Shown: positions 10,122 through 20,690 of the stretch, in pieces
Layout of the letters: each line of letters starts with the position of its first letter
How positions within the stretch are numbered: the first letter of the stretch is position 1
Source: Trametes villosa
Taxonomy: Eukaryota > Basidiomycota > Agaricomycetes > Polyporales > Polyporaceae
Length of the DNA: 64,000 nt
Direction: 5' to 3'
Assembly (NCBI GenBank): GCA_002964805.2
Contig: PUDQ02000020.1
Location: 186,001 to 250,000, forward strand
The notes under the pieces: generated by a model
Told to the model about the DNA's origin: nothing
Database searches by the model: none
Seen by the model: the letters and a program-made list of their open reading frames with translations, nothing else
Program-made: the position numbers and the translations under genes

Positions 10122-13100
10122 CTACAAGATACTAGCTATGAAATCAGAATACGCCGTCGCCTGCTCCTCGAAGTCGTCATCTTCCGCGTTCAGGACGTCT
10201 GCTTCGCGCGCGCGGAATCGCGGGTGGACGTCGAGGACGTTGTCCGCGTCCTCATCGTCGTCGCTGGAGGAGTCTCCGGGGCGCGATGAGGGATGGGGCG
10301 TCGCGGCGTCCTGGGTGCGCGTGAGTGCAGGCGGCGTGCTCGGCACGGGGACAGGCGGGCTGGTGGCGTCCGCTTCCGTGGTACCCTCGGAAACGCTCGG
10401 CGCGTGGTGGTCGTGTGTGCTGCGAAGGAGGGTTAATAGATGCGAAGGACGTAGGGCGGGGGCGGACAAACCGGGTGCCGTGCACAGGGGTGACGAGGGT
10501 GTCGGGCGTAGAGGCGACAGCCGCCGCGGCGAGCGCAGCTTGCTCCCGCGCGAGTCCCGGCGTGTTGGCGGCTACACCGTTGTTGCACCGCTGTTCTCCC
10601 CAGCTCGAGGGCGGGCGGGCGAGCGCAGATGCAGCCGCCGACTCCGGGAGCGCGGACGTGGACACTGGCTCCGGGGGCGAAGGAGCGGATGCGGCGTCGC
10701 TCGAATGCAGACCGGCAGGGGGAGGGACGTTCGTACTGATGGCGGCGCGTGCTCGAAGCTCACTCTGGGAGAGCAAAGCTGGAAACACAGCGCCGACGCG
10801 CTGACCCGGCTCCGCGTCACCTGTAAAGCCCTCCAAGCGGTAGATCTTCTCGGCGTAAGCCAGGAGCCGTGCGTTCACGCGACGGCGGCGCGTGGCGTGG
10901 TCGAGCACCGGCCCGTACCAGATGTCGCCGCGGGACTCCAGGTCGTCGAGGACGATGCTGAAAAGCGCGTCCTCGTCGCGGATGGCGGTATGTAGACGAC
11001 GTACTTCGACATTCAGACGCTGTACCTCTTCCTGGGCGCGCTCGAGGCGATGCGCGGTCCGCATTGCCTCGCGAACCAGCGGTTGCCTCCAGGGCTTGTC
11101 CCGGAGGTCCCCGCGCGTGTCGTTCAGTAGCTCGAACTCCTCTACAAAAGACATCTGTGATACAGTAGCCCAATCCAACGGAGGGCGCGGAGGCTTCAGG
11201 GCCGACGCGGCGGCGTTGTAGTTCTTGACGGCGTTGCGGATAGCACGGCACCGCGTTTGAAGGTGCTTCGCGATGTGGGTACGGACCCGATATCCTGTGG
11301 GATCAGCACGTCAGTACACAGAGCGCGATCAGGAGGGCGGGAGAGGTACCCGTCTGCGCGAGATTCAGCCGATGGAGTTCGAACAGCCGCTGGACAACGA
11401 GGCGCTGTAGGACGCCGAGAGCGCGGTGATACTTCCGCGAGGCGATGTAGTCGGTGACTTTGATGTACTGGGGGTCGCCAGGCTGCCACCGGTCCTTGAT
11501 GCCAAGGCTCACCTCCAGCGCCGTCACCTCCAGTGTGAGGGCAGCCTGCCGCTCCCTCAGAAAGCGACGACGTGTCTCGGACTTGCGCGTCGCGGACGCA
11601 TCGGCCTCGTACGTCGTGGCGCCGCTGACGGGCTGCAGGAAGAGGAGGGTGGGGGTGTAGTTCGCGGGGACGGACGCTAGGAACTGTTCCTCGACGTCGT
11701 CAAGCTCCGAGCTAACGGACAATCAGTAACATGACGTGAGAGCCAAGCCATCAGACGTACTTAGTCTTGTTCAGCTCCTGGAGAAGCTCCACGTAGGCGA
11801 CGGCGTGGAGGTCTTCGGGGTGCTCCTCCCCGAGATGGTCGAAGTATTGCAGCTCTTCTTGTCGGTACCGCCGGAGGTCGTCCACGGTGGCATCGATGGC
11901 GGTGAGGTTGTCGGAGAGCTCGATGGACCTCACGGTGAGGATCTCGAGCGCTTGCCGATAGTTGTTGTACAGCATCAGGCCGAGGTTCTGGTACTTCTCC
12001 TCATCCCAGTGGCGGAAGAAGGCGTCAATCAGAACGCGGCGGCGATAGGCAGAGGCGTACCTGACAATGGGGGCGAGGTGATTGGACGCACTGAACAGCC
12101 GCTCCATCAATTCGAGGTCCTCCAAGCCGATGCCTCGGAGGATGTTCGGATGGTTGCGGAGTTGGCATTGGTAGTTGTGGGAGTACCCGTGAAATGCATT
12201 CACGCAGATCCGAGATCCGGACTTGATGAATGCCGGGCCGAGAGAACTCGCCTTCACCGTGCCTTCGAACGTGCACCCAATGTCGAACCCACCGAGGGTT
12301 GGATCCGGGATGACCTCGAGGATCTTCGCCACGATGGACAAGGGGTACTTTGCACTGAGAACGAACAGTAAGCGAGTGAAAGCAAGGAGGGCGGGAGAGA
12401 CCTACAGCTCGCCACTACGGACCATATCGACAAGCCACAAGACCAAGCCGTGCCGGCACGCGCTCGCGAAGGAGCCGGTCTCATCGAAGATCCCCCAGGC
12501 GCGCTTTTTCTCATCCGCAGCCGCAGCCTTCCAGTTCTTCGTGCAGCTGGAGATGACGGCAGCGCCGTCCGTCGGATCACCTTCGATTTCGCCGGTGTCG
12601 GCCGCGTGCTCGGCGGTGTCGTCGGTGTCGTCATCGTCGGCGGCGTCGGCAGCGTCAGTCGTCGGGGCGGGCTTCGAACGTACTTCGTTGGCGAACTTGT
12701 CGACGAAGGATTGAGGGAGGAAGTAATCACTGTCGGAGAAGACGCGGGTGTCGCCGGCTTGACGTCCACCAAGAGGGGCCAGTCTCTTCAACGAGTTGTT
12801 GCCATCCATGGCGTACATCCGGGCATAGAGGAGGGCGGGTTCGCCTTGAAGCTATGCTGGGTTAGCCAAGTACTAAGATAAACAAGAGAACTTACCTTAT
12901 AGCTGCAGGGCGGGCAAGCGTTGAGTACGCGCCAGTTGGGCGTGTCGCGTCCGAGTGATCGCGAGACGCCAGCGGCGACCTCACGGACGAGATGCAGGTA
13001 GATATCGAAGGCATCGGAGAGAGCGGAACGGTAGGCGCGACGATACGGGACCTTGATGTGCGCGAATGTCGTGCGGGGAAAGATTGCGACGCGAGGAGGG

Positions 13101-14450
13101 GGAGGGGGGTGGCATGACGGGAAGGGGAGATCGCGACACGAGAAGGGGAGTGGGGGAGGGTGCGCAATAGGAAGAGGAGAGAGGGATCGTGGTGCGAGGC
13201 GGCGGCGGAGATCACGATGGGCGGCATCGCGAGCGGGGAAGGGCGGCGACGGGCGACGGGACGGGTAGCACAGGCGAGAGGCGCCAGCGGAGCAGTACGC
13301 CGCGAGCGTGGAGGCGACCGGACCCGAGGAGGGTGATGGCGCGACCGGAGGGAGGGGCGTGCAAGGCAGGTCTTCTTTGTTAGTACATAGCACCGTAGAG
13401 AAGAGAGACTCACCGAATAGTAGTGACACAAAAGCTTCGCAAAGCCCTCGATGCTGAAGGAGGCTTTGAACATGCGAATGGAGCGCAGTAGCTCCAAGGT
13501 CTTGAGGGAGATGGCGAGGGAGGGTTGTAGGGGGACGGTGCCTAGGTACCCGCTGAGGACGAGAGCCTCCGCGCGAGTCTCGCACGTAGCGGGCATGGGT
13601 ATATCGACGACATGCTCGAGCGTGTAGAAATCGAGCACGTCGATGGAGAAAAACGAAGGTGAGTCGGTAGGGGTCGGTTCGCCGTCAGGAGGAGCGGGGG
13701 CAGACGTGGAGATGGAGGCGGAGGCAGACGCAGACATGGGGGCGGAGGCAGTCGCGCACACAGAGGCCGAAGCAGAGGCGGGCGGTGGAGGGGGAGAGGA
13801 GTGAGCGCCCTTCGGGCGGGTGCTCTGATGGCGCCACAGGAGGAAGGCGTCCACGAGCTTGGGGAGGAGAGGCTTCCAATTCTCGTGGAGAGTTTGGATG
13901 CGGAGGCCCCACGTTCGCTCGTCCTTGGGGCGGTAGCCCACCCGGCTACGATGTCTTAGCCTGAGACGTTGAATGTTAGGAAGAGAGTACATACCGCATC
14001 GCGAGGATGTCGCGGATCTGTACCATCTCCTCCATACGCTTGCTGTCGTCTACGTCCACCCAGTTAGGATCATTCCCCGCATCTCCCGAGTCCACTACCA
14101 TCGGAGTATCGTCGTCTTCGTCGTCACCAGGCTGCTTGTCATCGGTGGCTGATTGCGAACCCTCCGCCCCGGCCTGCAGGTCGTCCAAGAGCTTCCGCGT
14201 AGTCTGCCCAAGGCCTATATGTCGAGAACGTATACATTCAGTGACAGGAGTCATTGGAGGGCGACGTACTGAGCAGGTTCGTAACATAACGTTGCTCCAC
14301 CTCCTCCCTGCGTCGCTGGAGCGCTTGAGGGCCATAAGACTTCGAGGTGAAGGACTTGAGCCCGCCGAAGATGGACGTGTTGGGGTCTAGAGGATCGACT
14401 TCGTCCGGGCGCGAGGAGATGACGTGGCGCGAGGCCCTCTTGCGCTTCAT
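10122..14450 (-). CDS. KDZ-type transposase (CxC-like N-terminus, RNase H-fold core)
   Basis: Start 14450 (MKRKRASRH, NLS-like); about nine exons and roughly 1,200 residues. I read introns at 14269-14215, about 14000-13950, 13413-13052 (362 bases, unusually long), 12895-12852, one near 12400, one near 11740, one near 11300 and one near 10450; phases agree throughout. Family marks in order: RVGYRPKDERTW and TLHENWKPLLPKLVDAF (N-terminal CxC1-like part), VPYRRAYRSALSDAFD, NACPPCSYK, AMDGNNSLKRL (first catalytic Asp region), FDIGCTFE (second Asp region), FHGYSHNYQCQ and GIGLEDLELMERLFSASN (catalytic Glu region), then PPRPPLDWATV and a coiled C-terminus ending in a low-complexity acidic tail. The acidic residues expected of a DDE enzyme are present, so the gene looks intact. 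It cuts and pastes the surrounding element by acting on its inverted repeats. Confidence 0.9.
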
Positions 14451-14901
14451 AGGACAAACGAAAGGAGATAGCGGGGGAGGGGGGGGAGGGGGAGGGGGGA
14501 GGGGGGAGGAGGCGGAGGAGGCGGAGGAGGCGGAGGAGAAGAAGCGTGAGCGTCAAGGCGCGGGCGCTGTTGCGGGGTGTGGCGGGAGCGCGTCGTGGGA
14601 ATAAGTCACGAACTCTAATCAACATGGCCTACAGCTAACTTCTCATTTACCCGAAGTCCGCCAGAGCTCGCCCCGCCTTCGCCCAGTGCACTTGCAATGT
14701 ATTAGATGAGAGAATCGTACCTTGAGGCAAACATTCGAAGCACTTGCACCAGCCGTCTGACACCGTACCTCAAAACGAGGGCCTATCCCAACAATGTGTA
14801 CAATACTTACATGAACAGCGAAGATACTACACTGCCACTAGATACACAGCGGGCATAGCCTCAGCCTCAGGTAGGGCACGCAGCACCACAGATCTGCACG
14901 A
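14451..14901. promoter_or_regulatory. Upstream region of the KDZ transposase
   Basis: There is no gene between the transposase ATG and the right inverted repeat. 14466-14515 is a run of G tracts on the plus strand, so a pyrimidine tract on the coding strand just before the start codon, then a GGCGGAGGA triplet-like stretch. No clear TATA box. Confidence 0.5.
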
Positions 14902-15460
14902 TCTGCGCGCGGCGGCAAGCGGGCCCGAAGGTCCCGACGCCCGTCGGCTTGGCGGTCCTGGACCTTGAGCGCCCTACGGGCAGCCTAGCCGGCCTCCGCA
15001 TGTCAGGCGCACCGGAGGGTGCATTGATAGCACCAATGAGATCGGACACCCTAAGTTACATATGATCAGCGAAGAAACGAAGCCAAACGGACCTCTGGAG
15101 GGGGAGATACGAGCGGACGTTGAGCTCGTCGTCGGCGGCGGCGAGCAGCCACTGAGCGGCATCGTGGGAGGCGCGGGGAGCGCGTTGCCGACGGCGGTGA
15201 TGGGGAAAGGCGCTGGATGATACTCAACGCCCGTCGGCAAGTCTTATCAGTTGAGCTGGCTTATCTACCGGGGAGATCCTTATCTTGATCATTGTGATCT
15301 ACAGAGCTCACTGGAGGGAAGCGCTTTGCAGCGGTATTTACAGGATTTACGGGCAGTGGTACTGGCAGTGTAGGGGATTAAGCAAACGGAGGCTCCTTAG
15401 CTTGCCAAGGTCACACGGTGTGTCAAGCTAACAAGCTCGGTAAACTGTGATGATCAGGTG
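14902..15460 (-). repeat. KDZ element, right terminal inverted repeat (559 bp)
   Basis: Reverse complement of 3755-4313, same length, ending in CAGGTG directly before the duplicated target. Confidence 0.93.
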
Positions 15461-15468
15461 GATGCGTG
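15461..15468. repeat. Right target-site duplication of the KDZ element
   Basis: GATGCGTG, identical to 3747-3754 in sequence and orientation. Confidence 0.92.
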
Positions 15469-15677
15469 TAGCCTACCAATCCAGGCACGCGGGCGTTGTA
15501 ATAAGCCGGATGAGTAGTACCTGAGTTTGCGTAGCTCCTTTGGGCTGGCATGTCGCGAGCCGGAATTTGCCGAGCATCACTACGAGACGCGCTCGGGTAA
15601 AGAACGTCGTTTGAACGTCCCTCGGCGTCTGACGCGCTGCTCACAACGGTACTGACCTCTTGCTGACCGCTGCAAAA

Positions 15678-16734
15678 ATGCTCTCTCGACTGCCGATTCG
15701 CTCTCATTCTATCTCCATTCGGAAGTGCTCGTCAGATGGCGTGGCATGTTTCGCAGGACGTCGTACAGCGGCGCTCCCAGGCTGTGGCGCTGCTACGCTG
15801 ACATTGCTGGCGGTACGGCCAGTCGCCGCGTCTTCTCTAGCGATACCACCTTCATGTGGTACCCCAAGGCGATTTGAGCTAATTTCAGCTCGCACAATGC
15901 GCGGATTCAGCCAACAGCATCCAGGTAAGTCGTGTCCTCCACTCCGCCTGTGCAGGTTTGCAAACCACTGCCATTGCGAAGTCTACGGGCTTCGCTATGG
16001 CAGATTGGTCTGCAAGCTTGAAGGTTCCTCAGGGAGAGACTGTGTTGCACTCAAAATAATCATATGCCTGCTGTGTGTACTCCAGGCATGTCGTTTGCTA
16101 ACTCATATGACAACACACAGCAGTCGCTCCCGATTTCCCCGAACTCCCTCCAGCACCTCCATATCCCTGCCCGTTCCTGACGGACGAAGAGATCACGACC
16201 TACCTCGGCCCTCTATACACGCAGGCCTGGTCGGTGCAGCCATCAGCTCCAGGGCCGAAGAGCAAACCCGCGCCAGAGCTCATGAAACGATTCACATTCG
16301 CCACTCACGAAGAGCTAGAAGGCTTCCTACGAGACCTCGCAGAAGTCACCGAAAGCGAAAACGTAGGTCACACCCCCTCTGCTCCCTACTCGTCCGAATT
16401 TGCCGTGGGTACTCACTCGAATACCGTACAGCATCACGCGATACAGGAGAAGACCTTGGATCCGCCCTCGATAGTCGTCAAAGTCCACACCCACTCGGGG
16501 CTACGCCCAGCGCGCGACGCGGACGAGCCTCGTCGCGCTCGCGTGCAGCCGGGGATTACTCTTCGGGACGTCCGCTTCGCATATCTGCTCGAACAGAGGT
16601 TCTCAGGATACGTCAACGAGGATGGGAAGGCAGAACGTTCCAGCCTCTCGCATATACCGTCGCCGGAGGAGCAGCCGCGGACTGCGGAGGGGGTGGAGGC
16701 TCGAAGAGGACGATCTGGTGAAGGGCATGCGTAG
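15678..16734 (+). CDS. Pterin-4a-carbinolamine dehydratase-like protein, probably mitochondrial
   Basis: Three exons (15678-15924, 16121-16362, 16432-16734) give 263 residues. The first exon is Arg/Ser/Ala-rich and poor in acids, as expected for a mitochondrial targeting peptide. The mature part carries FLTDEEITTYLGPLYTQAW, FTFATHEELEGFLRDLAEV, the ENHHAS join across intron 2 and KVHTHSGL. The E..HH and HTH..GL elements are the family's active-site histidines. PGITLRDVRFAYLLEQRF follows. The enzyme dehydrates 4a-hydroxytetrahydropterin; some family members have other roles, so the substrate is not certain. It starts 210 bases right of the KDZ insertion, which may have changed its upstream region. 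The ATG at 15678 is the first in frame. Confidence 0.85.
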
Positions 16735-16864
16735 TTTTTAGTGCTATCATGTCCAACGTACATACACTTGCGTACATGGATAGCAAGCGTCAGAGGTGAA
16801 CCCGAGGATAGGGCATATATGATACAGCGTCGGTCGTTTCCTTCCGCGCACACCATGGAGCCAT

Positions 16865-18198
16865 TCAACCGGCGGGGACGTGCTGGCTGAGGAATGCTTT
16901 CATAGCATTCAAGGATTCTTCGTGTTGAGGACGTCCAGGATAAGCTTCGAAGTGGCCTGCAGACGAACACAGCGAGCGCGTCAGCACGCCAAAGCATGAT
17001 ACCACGAGGTAATACGAACCAGCAGGAATAACCAGCAGCTCGACACGAGGCGAAAGCGCTTTCAGCTCGGTCGCCGCGCGCAGTGGGCATAGGTTGTCAT
17101 GCTCCATCGCGATGACGAGCACGGGGCATGTAATCCGTGCGCCGGACGCGTTGGGATTGTACGCTGGCAGCTCGAAGAGGCTCGAGGCAGAAACCTACCA
17201 TAGGATTAGCGCAGCACGACTGAAAAGTGGCACATGTCTGACCTCGTTCGGAAAGTCCCTAAAAACGAGGCTCAGCGCACGCTTATATCAAACGAGCAGA
17301 GAACGTACCGTCGGTCGTTGACGATACCGAACATGCCGTCCTTCGCGCCCGGGACAGCCATAAACCCCACTTCTCCTGGATGGGCGACGGCGGGGATGTA
17401 CTTCGGGTACAAGCCGAACGTCTGTCTCAGAAGATCCTGCAGGCATTTCCACATGATCTTGACAAACGTCCACGAAAGCTTCGTTGAAGGGCCGGTGCCC
17501 AGGAACGGACATTGGGAGATGGCCGCGGAGAGATTGAGCTCTTTCTGGAGCACTCGTTAGGGTGCGTGTGTCAATGGCGTCGTTATATCCATGTCTTACC
17601 TCACTGGCGAGGGTTACAACGTGTCCCCCTACAACCGTAAGTAAGTAAACGTCTCCCTCGCGTCGCCGGCGCAATGTAACGAGGGCTTACCGGAGAAGCT
17701 CGTTCCCCATAGTATCACCTTATGGGGATCAAAATTAGGTTGCTGCCGGCAATACTTGATGACAGTCCGGTAGTCTTCCAACTGCTCTGAGACATAAACG
17801 ACGTGTCGGGGTGTTCCTCCTGGAACGAATCGTACTTCGTCAGCCAGATGCAGTCTAGAGGGCTATCACCTCTGCATACCCGATGCGCCCCAGCGCCGAT
17901 AGTCGAATACAACCACCGCGTACCCGAGGGACGCGAACGCTTCTGCGTACGATGCAAGGCCCATCAGCTTGTTCGCACAGATGCCATGGGCCCTGCATAT
18001 GCGCATTAGCCTGGTATTTGGTGTACTCAAGAGGACGGTGACAAACATGACAATGACAGGCCAGCCTTGCGGTGGTTTGTGGACTCCGTGCCCGGCGGGT
18101 AGATACTTCCACGCGTCGAGGTCCCAACTTGGCGTCAGCGAGGGTATCTTGACATGGTTCCGCTCAAACGCAGGTTCGAGGTTCTGTGTTGACGACAT
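16865..18198 (-). CDS. Alpha/beta hydrolase family protein
   Basis: Start 18198 (MSSTQNLEPAFERNH). Several short introns separate recognisable blocks: AHGICANKLMGLASYAEAF (oxyanion region), YAVVVFDYRRWGASGG, DYRTVIKYCRQQPNFDP, the nucleophile elbow WGTSFSGGHVV (Ser), ISQCPFLGTG, the acid block VLVIAMEHDNLCPL (Asp) and the histidine block GHFEAYPGRP near the C-terminus. The Ser-Asp-His triad is complete. The shape fits fungal serine aminopeptidase/DeoR-type hydrolases of about 330 residues. The substrate cannot be told from sequence. No signal peptide is visible, so it is probably cytosolic. It converges with the dehydratase gene, leaving only 130 bases between the stop codons. Confidence 0.82.
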
Positions 18199-18920
18199 TT
18201 TGCGATGGCGTACTGCGCGTACGCCTGGCGCAGAGTACGTTTGCGGCAGAAGCCTAGTACTAGAGTTGCCTCTTGTCGCAAGCGGTCGTGTGAGCGGTGG
18301 CTGGTAGGTGGAGTAATCGCGCTCACCTAGTTCCGTGTGCTCATATGCGCTTCCGGGGAAGCATATGGTTGGCGCCACGCAGAGAGTAGCCTACGACGAA
18401 GTTCAGTTTAGTTGAGAGCACACGACCCCACTGCAGCAAGAAGCCTGAATGCTCATGGACAACTCGAGAAACGCCGAATCGAGCTTTTGAGTACGCGTCA
18501 AGAGAATACGAGCTGAATCTGATTTACGGGCATAGTTGGACATGCTAAGCACACATGTTAGACTGCCAGTCCTTGTTCATGTCGCATTTCCATGCACCGT
18601 GTGAGCCTAATCAGCGCGTAGCACCTGCCCGTCATTGTTGTGGGGGATAAGGTATCGACACATGCAGCGCACAATGAATAGCTCACGAAGAAGGTTCAAG
18701 TTGTCAGGAGTGATACCTACGGCTCAACCAATAATCCAGTAGCTCCTCCGAGCTTAAGTTCAAGTGGTGGCTGATGGTAAGGAGGTGTTTGCGCTTGTTA
18801 GGATCTAAAGCCGCCGACCTAATCAAGTTCCCTCGCCTTCCTGTTCCGCTCATGACTGCGCCCATGATCACACCCGTCGTCCGCACAGTATAGCCTCCGC
18901 ATCATGTTGCATAATGCAGG
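18199..18920. other. Intergenic region upstream of U2 copy A
   Basis: No convincing gene. It holds a 33-base motif at 18784-18816 that recurs near U2 copy B and at 35767-35799. Confidence 0.5.
18784..18816 (-). promoter_or_regulatory. Recurring motif, copy 1 (upstream of U2 copy A)
   Basis: Read on the minus strand it contains GGCGGCTTTAGATCCTAAC. The same block stands upstream of U2 copy B in matching relative orientation, which suggests a shared snRNA upstream element. The third copy has no snRNA beside it. Confidence 0.4.
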
Positions 18921-18947
18921 CGTGGTCCGTGCGTCCTGCTCCCTGCC

Positions 18948-18956
18948 CTATATAAA
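18948..18956 (+). promoter_or_regulatory. TATA box of U2 copy A
   Basis: CTATATAAA lies about 30 bases before the apparent 5' end of the U2 sequence. The same box stands in the same place at copy B. Confidence 0.65.
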
Positions 18957-18979
18957 CCGCTGTTCAACGTCCTGAGTCC

Positions 18980-19160
18980 TCACCACTCTGGCCTCTCTGG
19001 CTTAGATCAAGTGTAGTATCTGTTCTTAATAGTTTGACCACTATTATGGAGGCACCGCCTCTATTACTGGTTATCTTATTTTTGCAGCCCCTGCTCCCCG
19101 TGCTCTGCTCGCAACACGGGGACATGATGACCTTGCCACTGCACTGCTGGCTAGCGTCGT
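18980..19160 (+). ncRNA. U2 snRNA copy A, decayed and probably a pseudogene
   Basis: It contains the near-universal U2 block GGCTTAGATCAAGTGTAGTA, including the branch-point-pairing GTAGTA, followed by ATCTGTTCTTA and an Sm-like ATTTTTG. Stem-loop I reads GGCCTCTCTGGCTT where copy B keeps GGCCTTTTGGCTT. In the terminal stem-loop copy B keeps CTGCAGTATC and this copy reads CTGCACTGCT. Both changes hit conserved structural or protein-binding positions. A promoter-like TATA box is kept. Ends are approximate. Confidence 0.75.
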
Positions 19161-20690
19161 CAGGGGACCCTCCCTTTTCTCCTGGGACTCTTCGTCTTTC
19201 TGTGGTGTGTTAGCGAGCGGCCAGTTGGTTGCGAGCTTTGCCCTTCAGATGGATGGAGTGTACAGACTTCTTTTCATGCAGCACATCTGGATGTACGTAG
19301 GACGGTACTGGCAGAGCGCTTCTAACGGCTCGCATGTGAGCTTTGAGATACTCGCCGCAAATCGACTTTTCATATCGCGATGGGCAGCTGCGTGCACGTA
19401 TAGTTGTTCTTGGCGAGACTACTACAGCATACATGATAACGCCCTGCGCATAGACGTCCCGACGCTGAAGAGGGTCTGTACGGATATACATATATACACG
19501 ACCGTGGCAGACTTCAGAGGTCAAATATGAAGGTTTTACCTGAGCGCAGTTGGCTTCCCCGCCATAAGGGCGGGTACTAGACCCGAGGGCCACGATGAGG
19601 CCTGCGCTGTCCCCGAGACATACCCCAGCCTCTGCCCACCCCCGGCAGGAATTACATACATACATACCTGACCCGCATTGGCGGGGTGTCGGTCCTCGGA
19701 GGCCTCGAGCTTGAACGTATCGGCCGTCTTCGTCTTCGGTCGTCTTCGTCCATCGTCGTCTTCGTCCATCGTCGTCTTCGTCCATCGTCCGTCCGCGACC
19801 GTCTTCGCCCATCGCCCGCCGAGTCTTCGTCCGTCCATCGCGATCCGGTCTTCTTGTCGTCCTCGGTCTTGCCTGCACCGCCCGACGGTCTCTTGCGGAG
19901 CTGTGGGGAGAAGCGAAAGCAAGCAGCCCGTCAGAAGCCCTATAAGAGACGAGAGACGTTCAGCATGCAGCGTGGACTCTAGGTAAGCAGCGAACACTTA
20001 CCCCACAGGCGGGTGGTCATCGCTTCCACGGTGGCCCCCCTCCCCGGTTAGGGTCCAGCGCGGGGCCCAAAGCTCGCATTCGCGATACTTGTCTTGCAGG
20101 GCACTTGTCTATAGGGCCACGACATCTCACTCCTCCAACACCACGCCTGCACGACACCAAACACATCAGTACACGGCGGCAGCTGAAGAGTGGAGAGGAC
20201 CCGGGCTGAGGACGTACCGTGTGGGCGGGTGTCGGTTGCTGCGCGTGCCGCGCAGGCCTTGCGGCCACGTCGTCAGCTGCGCATCTCCCGGTGCGATGTG
20301 CAGTCGGGGAAGGGGGAGTTGGGTGGTAGGATGAAGGAAAGAGGGCACGGGCGCGGCGGAGGGTTCATATTCCTGGGAGGCTGACCAGCGGCGGGCGGCG
20401 GGCGCTTGTTGAAGCGAACAGGAGCCGCCGCCTTTGGTTGAGTTGCCGGACGGCGGGGCTGACATGGCGATCGAAGGGATCCGAACAGAGCTCAGCAAGA
20501 GATCGGGGAAGGCAGCAGGGGCAACGAACGTACCAGGTGCGCATCCCCATAGACATAGCGTGGACTTGCCGGCGACGCTGGGAAGACAATTAGTTTTTGG
20601 AGTTTGCAGGCGGGGTCGACATGAAGCTTTGAAATTTGAAGGCCCAAGGCGTCCGCAGAAGAGATACTCTGCTTGTTGATGGTGGTGCAT

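Larger units (their letters stand above)
3755..15460 (-). mobile_element. Complete KDZ-type DNA transposon, 11,706 bp
   Basis: The element is delimited by 559-bp terminal inverted repeats (first bases CACCTGATCATCACAG, last bases its reverse complement) and a perfect 8-bp duplication GATGCGTG. It carries three genes, all on the minus strand: KDZ transposase, a small acidic protein and an HMG-box-like protein. 8-bp duplications are reported for Zisupton, one of the families pooled as Kyakuja-Dileera-Zisupton. Splice phases in the transposase stay consistent and the arms are nearly identical, which suggests a young and possibly autonomous copy. Polypurine G-runs on the plus strand mark gene-flanking parts of the element and one transposase intron. 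Confidence 0.92.
18921..20690 (+). repeat. Left arm of a large inverted duplication with U2
   Basis: Colinear with the reverse complement of about 30313-32111, with scattered substitutions and small indels (clearly older than the KDZ arms). It contains U2 copy A, a downstream stretch with conserved open frames, a deleted or expanded GAAGACGAC-type repeat near 19730-19850, and the segment matching the start of arm B. It brackets the fork-head, AIG2-like and MetRS genes. Confidence 0.85.
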
